DNA of 64,000 nucleotides from Amycolatopsis pithecellobii (GTDB taxonomy: Bacteria; Actinomycetota; Actinomycetes; Mycobacteriales; Pseudonocardiaceae): positions 62,001 through 126,000 of the forward strand of contig NZ_WMBA01000003.1 of assembly GCF_009707865.1 (NCBI RefSeq). Reading direction: 5' to 3'. Numbering within the stretch: position 1 is the stretch's first letter; each line of letters begins with the position of its first letter. Below the pieces are notes generated by a model. That model saw only the letters and a list, made by a program, of their open reading frames with translations, was not told the origin of the DNA and did not search any database. Both the position numbers and the translations under genes were made by a program. Positions 1-8,547 of this stretch are shown here, in pieces.

Positions 1-1560
1 TGGCGAGTAGGGGTGTACCACCTTGCCAGGGTTCATCCGGCCCGTCGGGTCCCAGATCCGTTTGAACTCGGCGAACGCGTCCACGAGTTCGGGCCCGAAG
101 ATCTTGATGAGCTGGTTCGCGCGCAGCTGCCCGTCGCCGTGCTCACCGGACAGCGAACCACCGTAGCGGGCGACGAGGTCGCCGGCTTCGTCGATGAACG
201 TGCGGAAGTTGCCGACCCCGGCGGCGGTCGTCAGGTCCGGGTCGAGCCGGTTGTGCATGCAACCCTGGCCGAAGTGTCCGAAAAGGACGGTGTGGTAGCC
301 GTGTTTCGTGACGAGGGCGCAATAGTCGCGGATATAGTCGCCGAGCCGTTCCGGCGGCACTCCGGCGTCCTCCCACAACGCCAGTCCCGCGTGCTCGCCC
401 GGGATCCGGGTGTATTCGATGGTGGAGCGGCGGATTTCCCAGATCTCGCTCTGTCGTCTGGGGTCCTCCACGACAGCCGGGACTCCCGGTTCGGAGACCT
501 TTGCGGCGGCGTGTCGCACCTGCTCGTCGACCTCGTGACCGGTGTCGCCGCCGTACTCGGCGAGCAGCCATGCCGCGCCTTGCGGGAGTTCGTCCATGCC
601 GGGCAGGTGAATATTGTGTTTGTGCAGATTGTCGATGACCCCGGCATCGAAGCATTCCAGGCCGATGACGCCGGTGTCGGCGAGTTCGGGCACGTGGTCG
701 GCCGCGGTCGCGGCGTCCGGGAATCCCGTGACCAGCAGCCGGCGGCGCGGCGGGTCGGGCAACAACCGCACGGTCGCCGCGAGCACGAGCACGCACGTCG
801 ATTCGCTGCCCACCAGGGCCCTGGCGACGTCGAAGCCCCGCTCGTCGAGCAACTCCTCCAGGTTGAACCCGGACACCCGGCGGGGGACCGTGGGGTAGCG
901 GAGCCGGATCGCATCCTCGTGCCGCTCGGCCAGTTCCCGCAGACGACGGTAGATATCGGCCTGCCTCCCGCCCGCGGCAAGGATGCGCTGGTATTGCTCC
1001 CATGACGTCGGGCCGACGGTCATGCGAAGCCCGTCGTAGGTGATGATGTCCAGCGAGAGCACATTGTCGACGGTCTTACCCGCACGCTGGGAATGCGTGC
1101 CGCAGGAGTTGTTGCCGATCATGCCGCCGAGCGTGCAGCGTGCGTGGGTGGCCGGGTCGACGGAGAAGGTCAGCCCGTGCGCAGCCGCGGCGTCGCGCAG
1201 GTGGTCCAGGATCAGACCGGGCTGGACCCGTGCGGTGCGGGCCTGCGGGTCGATCTCCAGCACGCGGTTCATGTACTTGGAGAAGTCGAATGCCACCGCA
1301 TCGTTGACGCTCTGCCCCGCCAGTCCCGTGCCGCCGCCCCTGGCCATGACCGGCGCGCCGTGCCGGTGGCATACGGCGAGCGCGGCGGCGACATCGTCGG
1401 CGTCGCGCGGAATCACCACCCCGATGGGGACCTGGCGATAGATCGAGGCATCGTTGGCGTACAGCGCACGGGAGCCCTCGTCGAAGCGCACCTCGCCGGC
1501 GACCGCCGCGGCCAGTTCCTGGGCTAGTGCGCCCCGGTTGAGCACACCTGCAGTGGGCAT
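1..1560 (-). CDS. FAD-binding oxidase, GlcD-like; C-terminus cut by window edge
   Basis: Read on the minus strand from ATG at 1560, the frame stays open for 520 codons to the window edge. The protein has the PCMH-type FAD-binding fold: a glycine-rich stretch (RGGGTGLAGQSV, about residue 75), a GGMIGNNSCGTHSQRAGK segment, and near the visible end SGEHGDGQ followed by WDPTGRMNPGKVV, the end of an FAD-linked oxidase C domain. These enzymes oxidise 2-hydroxy acids such as D-lactate or glycolate. In many actinobacteria this arrangement continues into an Fe-S (GlcF-like) half of about 400 residues, which would lie outside the window; that is inference. It is divergent from the TPP enzyme, with 67 bp between the starts, so the two may share a promoter region. 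Confidence 0.85.
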   Translation of the reverse strand, partial: MPTAGVLNRGALAQELAAAVAGEVRFDEGSRALYANDASIYRQVPIGVVIPRDADDVAAALAVCHRHGAPVMARGGGTGLAGQSVNDAVAFDFSKYMNRVLEIDPQARTARVQPGLILDHLRDAAAAHGLTFSVDPATHARCTLGGMIGNNSCGTHSQRAGKTVDNVLSLDIITYDGLRMTVGPTSWEQYQRILAAGGRQADIYRRLRELAERHEDAIRLRYPTVPRRVSGFNLEELLDERGFDVARALVGSESTCVLVLAATVRLLPDPPRRRLLVTGFPDAATAADHVPELADTGVIGLECFDAGVIDNLHKHNIHLPGMDELPQGAAWLLAEYGGDTGHEVDEQVRHAAAKVSEPGVPAVVEDPRRQSEIWEIRRSTIEYTRIPGEHAGLALWEDAGVPPERLGDYIRDYCALVTKHGYHTVLFGHFGQGCMHNRLDPDLTTAAGVGNFRTFIDEAGDLVARYGGSLSGEHGDGQLRANQLIKIFGPELVDAFAEFKRIWDPTGRMNPGKVVHPYSP

Positions 1561-1627
1561 GTTTCCGGCTTCCCCGGGTAGCCGAACTGAAACACGTCGG
1601 CCGCCTCGGCGAGGAAACGGATATCTC

Positions 1628-3415
1628 ATGGCAAAGACGACTTCTGATCTTATTGTGGAGCGGCTCCTCGACTGGGGAATTGACACCTGCTTCGGCCTCA
1701 ACGGGGACGCGATCAACGGGTTTTTCGAAGCCCTGCGTACCCACGCCGACCGGATGCGGTTCGTGCACGTCCGGCACGAGGAGAACGCCGCGCTCGCCGC
1801 TGTCGGATACGCCAAGTTCACCGGGCGCCCTGCCGCGTGCGTCGCCACGGCCGGACCGGGGGCGGTGCACCTGCTCAACGGGCTCTACGACGCGGAGATG
1901 GACGGCGTCCCGGTCATCGCCATCACAGGCATGACCTACCACGACGTGATCGGCGCGCACCTGCTGCAGGACCTGAACTCCGATTACCTGTTCCGCGACG
2001 CCTGCGCGTTCAGCGAACGGGTCATGGGACCCGCGCACGCCGTGAACGCCACCGATCTCGCCGTCCGCAAGGCCCTGGCCGCACACGCGCCCGCACACCT
2101 CGCGATTCCCGTCGACACCCAGGCCCAGACCGAGGACACGCACTCACCGAAGAACCCGCCCGGTCACACGTCCACCGCGATGCCGGAGCGGGCTCCGGCA
2201 CCCTCGCGCGGTGATCTCGAGCAGGCCGCCGAGACCCTCAACTCCTGCGGCAAAGTGGTGATCGTGGCCGGCGCCGGGGCGCGCGGGTGTGGGGACGAGC
2301 TGGAGCGCGTCGCCGATCTGCTGGCGGCTCCCATCGTCAAGGCCGGGCTGGGTAAGGACGTCGTCCCGGACGACAGCCCGTACACCACCGGTGGGATGGG
2401 CATCATCGGCACCCGGCCCTCGCATGAGGCGATGGAGCAGTGCGATGGGCTGCTGATCGTCGGCAGCGCAACGGCTTTCCACGAATTCTGGCCGAAACCG
2501 GATCAGGCGCGCGGCGTGCAGATCGACCGCAACCCGGCCCGCATCGGCCTGCGTTACCCCGTCGAGAGCGGGCTGGTCGGCGACGCGCGCACCGCCCTGA
2601 TCGACCTGATGCCGTTATTGCGGCGCAAGAGTGACCGCGCTTTCCTCGAACATGCGCAAGCCGGCATGCGCCGGTGGTGGGACGTGCTGCGCGAGGAGGC
2701 CCGCGACCACAGCACACCCATGCGACCGCAGACGATCACGTGGGAGCTGTCGGAGTTGTTGCCCGACAACGCCATCGTCACCGGGGATGCCGGCACCGTC
2801 ACCGCATGGGCCGGCCGGCTGCGACTGCGGCGCGGCATGAACTATTCGTTCTCCGGGACGCATTGCACGATGGGTTCGGCGGTGCCTTATGCGATCGGGG
2901 CGAAGATCGCCCATCCTGAGCGCCCGGTCATCGCGTTCAACGGCGACGGTGCGATGTCGATGGGCCTGGGCGAACTCGCCACCCTCGCGCAATACGCGCT
3001 GCCCGTCACCGTGATCGTGCTGCACAACAACTCCCTGGCCCTCGAGGTGTGGGAGCAGAACGCGCTGCTGGGAAACCCGCAATACGGCTGCGACCTGCAC
3101 TCGATCGACTTCGCCAAGGTCGCCGAGGGGTGCGGCCTGCGTGCGTTCCGGATCGAAAAAACCGAGGAAGCGCACCAGATGCTCGCCGAGGCGATCGACC
3201 ACAATGGACCGTCGCTTGTGGAGTGTGTCGTCGACCCCTATGCGGCCCCCTACACCGACACCATCAAGGATTCCCACGCGGACAAGATCTTGGCCGCGTA
3301 CGAGAAGGGCGAACCGGAAGCGCCCAGGATGGCACGGAGCCTCCTCGAACCCGCCCGGCTTCCGATGGCGCCCGCCGTGCAACACGCCGAACACGAACTA
3401 CGCCGCTACACGTGA
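1628..3415 (+). CDS. Thiamine-pyrophosphate-dependent enzyme, PoxB/acetolactate-synthase-like
   Basis: 595 aa in the usual three-domain order: N-terminal Pyr domain with the conserved glutamate in RHEENAALAAVGYAK (about residue 50), a central Rossmann-like domain, and a C-terminal PP domain with the GDGAMSMGLGEL motif closing in HNNS for Mg-TPP binding. The family decarboxylates 2-oxo acids; the closest overall pattern is pyruvate:quinone oxidoreductase or oxalyl/acetolactate-type enzymes, and the substrate cannot be read from sequence. The start at 1628 is preferred over an upstream in-frame ATG because GAGGAAACGG lies just before it and the protein then begins MAKTTSDLIVERL, as in the family. 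Ten bases separate it from the Rieske gene, suggesting co-transcription. Confidence 0.85.
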   Translation: MAKTTSDLIVERLLDWGIDTCFGLNGDAINGFFEALRTHADRMRFVHVRHEENAALAAVGYAKFTGRPAACVATAGPGAVHLLNGLYDAEMDGVPVIAITGMTYHDVIGAHLLQDLNSDYLFRDACAFSERVMGPAHAVNATDLAVRKALAAHAPAHLAIPVDTQAQTEDTHSPKNPPGHTSTAMPERAPAPSRGDLEQAAETLNSCGKVVIVAGAGARGCGDELERVADLLAAPIVKAGLGKDVVPDDSPYTTGGMGIIGTRPSHEAMEQCDGLLIVGSATAFHEFWPKPDQARGVQIDRNPARIGLRYPVESGLVGDARTALIDLMPLLRRKSDRAFLEHAQAGMRRWWDVLREEARDHSTPMRPQTITWELSELLPDNAIVTGDAGTVTAWAGRLRLRRGMNYSFSGTHCTMGSAVPYAIGAKIAHPERPVIAFNGDGAMSMGLGELATLAQYALPVTVIVLHNNSLALEVWEQNALLGNPQYGCDLHSIDFAKVAEGCGLRAFRIEKTEEAHQMLAEAIDHNGPSLVECVVDPYAAPYTDTIKDSHADKILAAYEKGEPEAPRMARSLLEPARLPMAPAVQHAEHELRRYT

Positions 3416-3424
3416 GGGGGCGCG

Positions 3425-4285
3425 ATGAGGCAGATCGAGGTGGCCGACCGGATCGCGGCGGCGAGGTGGCTGGATGGCGTAGCGAGCGCGGTGCGGGGCG
3501 TAACGAGGAAACTGATCCGGCCGGGGCGGGTCAAGGATGCCCTGCACGGCGTCTGGCTCGGCCATCCCGTCCATCCCGCGCTGGCCCAGGTCGCGGTCGG
3601 CTGTTTCACGGGCGCGGCGGTACTGGACCTGACGGGCGACCAGGATGGGGCTGTGCGGCTGATCCGGTTCGGGCTGCTCGGCAGCCTGCCCACCGCGGCG
3701 GCGGGACTCGCCGACAACGCCGAGGGACTTGCCGACCAACAGCGAATCGGCGTGGTGCACGGCACCGTGAATGTGGCGGCCCTCGGTTCCTACCTTCTCT
3801 CGTTGCGGCTGCGGGCATCGGGACGGCGTGGAGGTGTCGCGACGGGGCTCGCGGCGTATGCATTGGTTGCCGCAGGTGCGGCCCTCGGCGGTGACCTGGC
3901 GTTCCGGTGGGCGATGGGGCCCAACCACGCCGCGGGGCTCCCGCAGGCCGGTCCGCGGGACTGGACCGATCTGGGCGCGGTCGGTGATTTCACCGAGGGC
4001 ACCCCGGCCCGCGTGACGGCGGGGCAGGTTCCCGCCCTGGTTCTGGTGGCGGACGGGGAAATCTTCGTTGTCTACGACCGGTGCGGTCACCTGGCCGGCC
4101 CGTTGCATCAAGGCAACGTGGTCCGCGAGGACGGACAGTGGTGCGTGGCGTGTCCGTGGCACGGGAGCACCTTCCGGGTGTCCGACGGTGCCATCGTGCG
4201 TGGCCCGGCCACGGTTCCGCAACCGGTGCTCGACAGCCGGGTCGAGAATGGCCGGCTGCAGGCCCGCGTTCGTCCGGCTCCGTAA
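3425..4285 (+). CDS. DUF2231 membrane domain fused to Rieske 2Fe-2S domain
   Basis: 286 aa. The N-terminal part (about residues 30-170) has the DUF2231 pattern, beginning WLGHPVHPALAQVAVG and containing several hydrophobic helices. The C-terminal 100 residues form a Rieske domain with ligand motifs CGHLAGPLH and CPWHG (C-x-H ... C-x2-H). Such fusions are membrane-anchored ferredoxin-like electron carriers. It follows the TPP enzyme by ten bases, so a role in accepting electrons from that oxidase or delivering them to the quinone pool is plausible but only inferred from position. Confidence 0.85.
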   Translation: MRQIEVADRIAAARWLDGVASAVRGVTRKLIRPGRVKDALHGVWLGHPVHPALAQVAVGCFTGAAVLDLTGDQDGAVRLIRFGLLGSLPTAAAGLADNAEGLADQQRIGVVHGTVNVAALGSYLLSLRLRASGRRGGVATGLAAYALVAAGAALGGDLAFRWAMGPNHAAGLPQAGPRDWTDLGAVGDFTEGTPARVTAGQVPALVLVADGEIFVVYDRCGHLAGPLHQGNVVREDGQWCVACPWHGSTFRVSDGAIVRGPATVPQPVLDSRVENGRLQARVRPAP

Positions 4286-4294
4286 CGACACGCC

Positions 4295-4876
4295 CTAACC
4301 GCTTCCGGCATGCGGCCGGCGCAGCCCGTCCAGTACGAGGGTGATGACACCGTCGGCCTCGGCCCGCCAGTTGGGACGGTCATGGGCAGCGCCGATGCCG
4401 TGCAGCGCCATCATGACGGCACCGGCGTCCACGTCGTCGCGGATCGCGCCGTCCTGCACGGCCGCGGCCACCAAGTCGGTGACAGCCTGCTCCAGCGCCC
4501 GGCTGCCCTCGGCGAGGGCACCCGAGCGATCGGCCCATAGGGTGGCCAGCGTCCGGGCGAGGCCCTCATGGGCAGCGATGTGGTCGACCATGCCGCGTAG
4601 GAAGGTCGCCAACGCCTCCGCCGCGGGCAGCGTGGCTTGGAGTTGGCGGGCGCGGTCGCACAGTGCGGCGACTTCCCCGTGGTAGACCGCCTCGGCCAGC
4701 GCCTCCCGGGTGGGGAAATGGCGGTACAGCGTGCCGGTGCCCACCCCGGCCAGGCGGGCGAAATCATCGAAGCGCAGGTCGAAGAAGCCGCCGGCGTCGA
4801 AGACCTCCCGGGCCGTGGCGAGCAGGGCCTCGCGCTTGCGTTGGGCGTCGGCCCGCAGCGGCTTGCCGGCGGTCAT
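4295..4876 (-). CDS. TetR-family transcriptional regulator
   Basis: 193 aa. The N-terminal helix-turn-helix spans about residues 10-60 (FDDFARLAGVGTGTLYRHFP). The C-terminal ligand domain is of the SBP-like TetR type, with no recognisable ligand. The chosen ATG at 4876 has a perfect AGGAGG seven bases upstream; the much longer open frame upstream overlaps a gene on the other strand and is not used. It is divergent from the ketopantoate-reductase-like gene at 4967, and the 90-bp gap contains two copies of an inverted-repeat operator, so it probably represses itself and that neighbour. Confidence 0.9.
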   Translation of the reverse strand: MTAGKPLRADAQRKREALLATAREVFDAGGFFDLRFDDFARLAGVGTGTLYRHFPTREALAEAVYHGEVAALCDRARQLQATLPAAEALATFLRGMVDHIAAHEGLARTLATLWADRSGALAEGSRALEQAVTDLVAAAVQDGAIRDDVDAGAVMMALHGIGAAHDRPNWRAEADGVITLVLDGLRRPHAGSG

Positions 4877-4897
4877 GCACTGCCTCCTGTTGACAAA

Positions 4898-4939
4898 TGG
4901 AGATGACCTCCATATTTTGAAAAGTGGAGATGACCTCCA
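4898..4939. promoter_or_regulatory. Two copies of TGGAG-N5-CTCCA operator
   Basis: The same 15-bp sequence, TGGAGATGACCTCCA, occurs at about 4898-4912 and again at about 4925-4939. Each copy is a dyad with arms TGGAG and CTCCA. The copies are about 27 bp apart, roughly two and a half DNA turns, between divergent tetR (start 4876) and the reductase (start 4967). Spacing and position fit cooperative binding of the adjacent TetR. Confidence 0.65.
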
Positions 4940-4966
4940 AATCGATCGTACCCCACGAGGTGCAGC

Positions 4967-5926
4967 GTGAAGATCCTGATGTTCGGCCGAGGCGTGATCG
5001 CCACCATCTACGGCTGGGCCCTGGAACGGGCCGGGCATGAGATCGAGTTCTACGTCCGGCCGGGACGCGCCGCGGCGTACGGGAAAGCGATAGACCTGGA
5101 TCTCCTCGATGCGCGGCGCCGGGTGTGGGGCCGGCGCGTCGTCGAGAAGTGGCCGGTGCGCTGTCGCGAAGCGCTGGAGCCGGACCACGACTTCGACCTG
5201 ATCGTGCTGAGCGTGCCGCACCACCGGCTCGCGGAGGCGGCGGCCTTCCTGGCACCGCGCGTCGGCAAGGCCACCGTGCTGGTCTTCGGCAACATCTGGT
5301 CCGAGCCGCTCGCCGCGATCGGCGCACTCCCGCCCGATCAGGTCGCCTGGGGCTTTCCCCAGGCCGGTGGCGGTTTCGGCGAGGACGGCGTGCTCCGTGG
5401 GGTGCTGCTGCCGTCGGTCGTCTTCGGCACCCTCGGCCGGCCACCGACCGAGGGGGAGCGGGCCGTGCGCCAGGCGTTTCGCGAGGCCGGGCTGCGGATC
5501 AAAGAGCAGCCTGACTTCCGCGGCTGGCTGTGGGTCCATTTCGTGTCGGATGCCGGCCTGTTCTCGCAGGGCCTGCGGCTGGGTTCGCTGTCCAGGCTGG
5601 CCGGGGCGCGGGGCGACCTGCGCGAGGCGCTGCTGGCCGGCCGTGAGCTGCTGCCGCTCCTCGAGGCGCGCGGCATTGACCTGCGACGTCACCGGGGCGG
5701 TGTGCTGCTGTTCCGGGCGCCCGCCTGGCTGATGGCCCCCGCGCTCGCCTGGCTGACCGCTCATGTCGCACCCCTGCGCGTGAGTATCGAGGCGCACAAC
5801 GACCCAGACGCCCAGGAGCCTCGTGAGATCTGCCGGGACACTCTGGCGGAAGCACGACGGCTGGGCGTCGGGGTGCCACGACTCGAGGCGGCGGAACCGA
5901 GCTTCGCCCGCGCGCGGAAGGACTGA
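4967..5926 (+). CDS. Ketopantoate reductase-family (ApbA/PanE-like) NADPH oxidoreductase
   Basis: 319 aa starting at GTG 4967 (MKILMFGRGVIATIYGWALERAGHE). The N-terminal Rossmann motif GRGVIATIYG and the overall two-domain plan match the ApbA/PanE superfamily, which reduces 2-keto acids with NADPH. The C-terminal domain is divergent from housekeeping PanE, and the gene stands alone with its own TetR, so it is more likely a specialised 2-oxoacid reductase than the pantothenate enzyme. Substrate unknown. Its promoter carries the paired TetR operator. Confidence 0.75.
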   Translation: MKILMFGRGVIATIYGWALERAGHEIEFYVRPGRAAAYGKAIDLDLLDARRRVWGRRVVEKWPVRCREALEPDHDFDLIVLSVPHHRLAEAAAFLAPRVGKATVLVFGNIWSEPLAAIGALPPDQVAWGFPQAGGGFGEDGVLRGVLLPSVVFGTLGRPPTEGERAVRQAFREAGLRIKEQPDFRGWLWVHFVSDAGLFSQGLRLGSLSRLAGARGDLREALLAGRELLPLLEARGIDLRRHRGGVLLFRAPAWLMAPALAWLTAHVAPLRVSIEAHNDPDAQEPREICRDTLAEARRLGVGVPRLEAAEPSFARARKD

Positions 5927-5943
5927 GCCTGGCCACCGGCGTT

Positions 5944-6558
5944 TCAGCCGCGTCTACCTCGTCGGTGTCGGGGCCGGATCGCGTCGATCAGCATGCGGAC
6001 GAGTTCTTCCACAGTGGTCTGCCACGTGTCCTTCGCCAGGTGGCCGCTCAGTTCCATCCCGGCGATGCCGTGTGCGCTGGACATCAGCAAGGCGGCGTAC
6101 CGCGGGGTGTCAGGCTCGCCGACCACGCCCGCGACCAGGGAGAGGAACTCGTTCTGGAGGCGGCCCGCGGCTTCGGCGGCGGCTGGGGTACCGGCCGGTG
6201 TGCTGAACATCAGCGCGTACAGGTGCGGCTGCCGCCGGGCGAGTCCGATCAGCGCCAGAATCGCTTGCTCGAGGCGCGTGTCCGCGGTGGTATCGGGGTC
6301 TGCCCGGAGCTGCTCGACCTCGTCGGCCAGCGAGTTCCACGCGTCGATCGCGAGCTGGGTCAGCAGATGCTCTTTGTTCTCGAAGTGCCCGTAGGGCGCA
6401 CCGCGGGAGACGCCGGCCCGGGCGCCCACCGCGCGGAGGGTCACCGCATCGGGGCCTCCCTCGTCGAGCAGCTCGGAGGCGGCGCGGACGAGAGTGCGCC
6501 GGGTGGCTGCGGCCGTCTCGGTTCGTGTCACGCCGGCCAGTTTACTTGACAGTGTCAT
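5944..6558 (-). CDS. TetR-family transcriptional regulator
   Basis: 204 aa from ATG 6558 (MTLSSKLAGVTRTETAAATRR). The HTH covers about residues 20-65 (AVGARAGVSRGAPYGHFENKEHL), and the C-terminal region resembles the WHG/TetR_C_13-like ligand domain. Neither possible start (ATG 6558, GTG 6531) has a clear ribosome-binding site; a further in-frame ATG at 6582 would overlap the divergent promoter. It ends 18 bp from the convergent reductase gene. It faces the SnoaL-like gene at 6583 across a region with two inverted repeats, which it probably binds. Confidence 0.88.
   Translation of the reverse strand: MTLSSKLAGVTRTETAAATRRTLVRAASELLDEGGPDAVTLRAVGARAGVSRGAPYGHFENKEHLLTQLAIDAWNSLADEVEQLRADPDTTADTRLEQAILALIGLARRQPHLYALMFSTPAGTPAAAEAAGRLQNEFLSLVAGVVGEPDTPRYAALLMSSAHGIAGMELSGHLAKDTWQTTVEELVRMLIDAIRPRHRRGRRG
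6547..6557. promoter_or_regulatory. Inverted repeat TGACA-g-TGTCA at tetR start
   Basis: A perfect 5+1+5 dyad lies directly against the ATG of the minus-strand tetR at 6558. Its half-site TGAC recurs in the larger inverted repeat 25 bp away, suggesting two boxes for one regulator. Confidence 0.45.
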
Positions 6559-6572
6559 CTGAGTGGGGGGAC

Positions 6573-6605
6573 AGTAGTTCATATGACACAGTCACATGAA
6601 CTACT
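6573..6605. promoter_or_regulatory. 33-bp inverted repeat covering a start codon
   Basis: Arms of 15 bases (6573-6587 and 6591-6605) are complementary except at one position and flank the triplet ACA. The ATG of the SnoaL-like gene (6583) lies inside the left arm. It could be a TetR operator that blocks both transcription and start-site access, or an mRNA hairpin that hides the start codon. Confidence 0.6.
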
Positions 6606-7092
6606 CGCCGACGATGTCCGCCTACGCCGCCTGCTGGATCGAGCCGAGATCGGCGACGTCCAGCTCCGCTACGCCAGGGGCACCGACTCCCACGACTGGG
6701 AGCTGTTCCGCAGCTGTTTCACCGACGAGGTCGAGATCGACTTCAGCGATGGCTTCGGTCAGCCCGTCGTTCGCCTGGGCGTCGACGACTGGGTGAAGGG
6801 CACCGCACCGAGGATGGAGTCCTTCACAGCGACACAGCACATGATCACGAACCTCCTCATCACCTTCGACGGCGACGACCGGGCCACCTGCGTCGCGTAT
6901 GTCCGGGCCAGTCACCACCTGCCGAACAGCACCGGTGACAGCGACCAAACCGTGTACGGCTACTACACCAACCGCTTCGAACGGACCGCGAGCGGCTGGC
7001 GGATCGCGGGGGTCAAGCTGACCCCGCTCTGGATGACCGGGAACTTCGGCATTTTCCGGACGGCCCTGACTTCCGAGTCCGATCAGGCCTGA
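6583..7092 (+). CDS. SnoaL-like (NTF2 superfamily) protein
   Basis: 169 aa with the alpha+beta cone-fold pattern of SnoaL_4 proteins: LLDRAEIGDVQLRYARGTDSHDW near the start, then TATQHMITNLLITF and GYYTNRFERTASGWRIAGV. Family members include dehydratases, isomerases and many proteins of unknown chemistry found beside SDRs. No strong ribosome-binding site precedes the ATG; a run of G lies about 12 bases away, and the start is embedded in a 33-bp inverted repeat. It is followed 18 bp later by an SDR gene, with which it probably forms an operon. Confidence 0.75.
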   Translation: MTQSHELLADDVRLRRLLDRAEIGDVQLRYARGTDSHDWELFRSCFTDEVEIDFSDGFGQPVVRLGVDDWVKGTAPRMESFTATQHMITNLLITFDGDDRATCVAYVRASHHLPNSTGDSDQTVYGYYTNRFERTASGWRIAGVKLTPLWMTGNFGIFRTALTSESDQA

Positions 7093-7110
7093 ATCAGGAA
7101 CAGGAAACCC

Positions 7111-8046
7111 ATGGCACACAACAACCTTCCCGACCTCACGGGCCGCACCATCGTCGTCACCGGGACGACCTCGGGCCTCGGCCTCGCCCTGTCCGGCGTG
7201 CTGGCCGCGGCCGGCGCGCGGCTCCTGATGACCGTCCGGGACGCCGGACGCGGAGCCGCGGCCGTCGAGCAGGTGCGGGCCGGGATCGACGGCTCAGGCT
7301 CGGCCGAAACCGTTCTGCTCGACCTGGCCGATCTCGCTTCGGTGCGTGCCGCCGCGGCGGATATCCGGGAACGCACCGGCGACCGGGTCGACGTGCTCGT
7401 CAACAACGCCGCTGTGTCGCTGGGACCGCACGAACACACACGTGACGGGTTCGAATTGCAGATCGGCACCAACCACCTCGGTCCCGCCGCGCTGACCTGG
7501 CTGCTGATGCCCGCGCTGAGGGCGGCCGGTGACCCTGAGCGGCCGTCCCGGGTGGTGACCACTTCGAGCCTCGGACACCGCTCGGGCGGACTCGATCTCA
7601 CCGACCTGCAGTGGGAGCGCCGGCGGTACTCGCCGACACGCGCTTACGGGGCTTCGAAACTCGCGAACCTGCTGTTCGCCGCGGAGCTCGACCGGCGGTT
7701 GCGGCTGGCCGGTGACCCGGTGCTGTCGGTCGCCGCCCACCCTGGGCTGACGGCATCGGAGCTGCTGAACAACTCCCTCGCCCGCCGGAGTACCTGGAAG
7801 TCACGGCTGCTCGTGCTGCCCGACCGGTATCTCTCCCAGCCGGTCGCCACCGGTATCGGGCCTCAGCTCCTCGCGGCCACGGGACCGGTCCGCGGTGGCG
7901 ACTATCTGGGCCCCACCGGACCGTTCGAGATCCGCGGTCCGGCCGGTCCCGCGCGCCGCTCGGCCACCGCACAGGACCCGGTGCTCGCGCGGGAGCTGTG
8001 GCAGATCACCGCCACGGCCACCGGAGTCGCGGCGGACCCTGCGTAA
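7111..8046 (+). CDS. SDR oxidoreductase, retinol-dehydrogenase/WWOX-like
   Basis: 311 aa short-chain dehydrogenase. It has a TGTTSGLG nucleotide-binding loop (about residue 18), NNAA at about residue 110, an active-site serine in VVTTSSLGHRS, and YGASK (Tyr and Lys catalytic pair, about residue 180). The long C-terminus after the catalytic motif is typical of the retinol-dehydrogenase-like subgroup. It follows the SnoaL-like gene by 18 bp and precedes a MarR gene. The substrate is unknown; NADP preference cannot be determined from the motif alone. Confidence 0.85.
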   Translation: MAHNNLPDLTGRTIVVTGTTSGLGLALSGVLAAAGARLLMTVRDAGRGAAAVEQVRAGIDGSGSAETVLLDLADLASVRAAAADIRERTGDRVDVLVNNAAVSLGPHEHTRDGFELQIGTNHLGPAALTWLLMPALRAAGDPERPSRVVTTSSLGHRSGGLDLTDLQWERRRYSPTRAYGASKLANLLFAAELDRRLRLAGDPVLSVAAHPGLTASELLNNSLARRSTWKSRLLVLPDRYLSQPVATGIGPQLLAATGPVRGGDYLGPTGPFEIRGPAGPARRSATAQDPVLARELWQITATATGVAADPA

Positions 8047-8058
8047 TGCGGCAGATGG

Positions 8059-8071
8059 TATCGTGACGATA
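8059..8071. promoter_or_regulatory. Inverted repeat TATCGT-g-ACGATA before marR
   Basis: A perfect 6+1+6 dyad sits 11 bp upstream of the MarR start at 8082, with a second partial copy (TGATATC) immediately downstream. Position and symmetry fit an autoregulatory MarR operator. Confidence 0.55.
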
Positions 8072-8081
8072 TGATATCCTG

Positions 8082-8522
8082 ATGATGCAAAACGACGTGG
8101 AATCCGATCTCGGCTGGGCACTGCGCAGGATCTCGACGGCGTTCCGCACCTCCGCCGACGACGCGGTCGGGGTAATTCCCGGTCACGGACGGGGCTATCT
8201 CGTGCTGCTCGCGATCGACGGTGGCGCGGAGCCGTCGCAGGCGGAGATCGCCCACCTGCTGAGGCTGACTCGCACCATGACCACCTACCTGCTGGACGAC
8301 CTCGAACAGCACGGGCTGGTCCAACGGCGGGCGAGCACCCAGGACCGGCGGGTACGGCACGTGTTGCCCACCAGGAAGGGGCGGGCTCTCCTCCGGACCA
8401 CTCGCGCAGCGTTGCGCGAGACGGAGGAGCGCCTGTTTTCTCCCCTCACCGGCGAGGAATCGGAGACCTTGCGAGCGTTGCTCGCCCGCGTCGCGGCGCA
8501 CACCTCCTCCGGAGGTGACTGA
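8082..8522 (+). CDS. MarR-family transcriptional regulator
   Basis: 146 aa winged-helix MarR protein. The DNA-binding core is at about residues 50-100 (PSQAEIAHLLRLTRTMTTYLLDDLEQHGLV followed by the wing RRASTQDRRVRHVLPT). It starts MMQND; ATG 8082 or 8085 are equivalent. It lies in line between two SDR genes and ends 25 bp before the next one, so it may be co-transcribed with the downstream SDR. A dyad sits immediately upstream. Confidence 0.88.
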   Translation: MMQNDVESDLGWALRRISTAFRTSADDAVGVIPGHGRGYLVLLAIDGGAEPSQAEIAHLLRLTRTMTTYLLDDLEQHGLVQRRASTQDRRVRHVLPTRKGRALLRTTRAALRETEERLFSPLTGEESETLRALLARVAAHTSSGGD

Positions 8523-8547
8523 CCGCTGAGAACGAAAGGGATGACCA

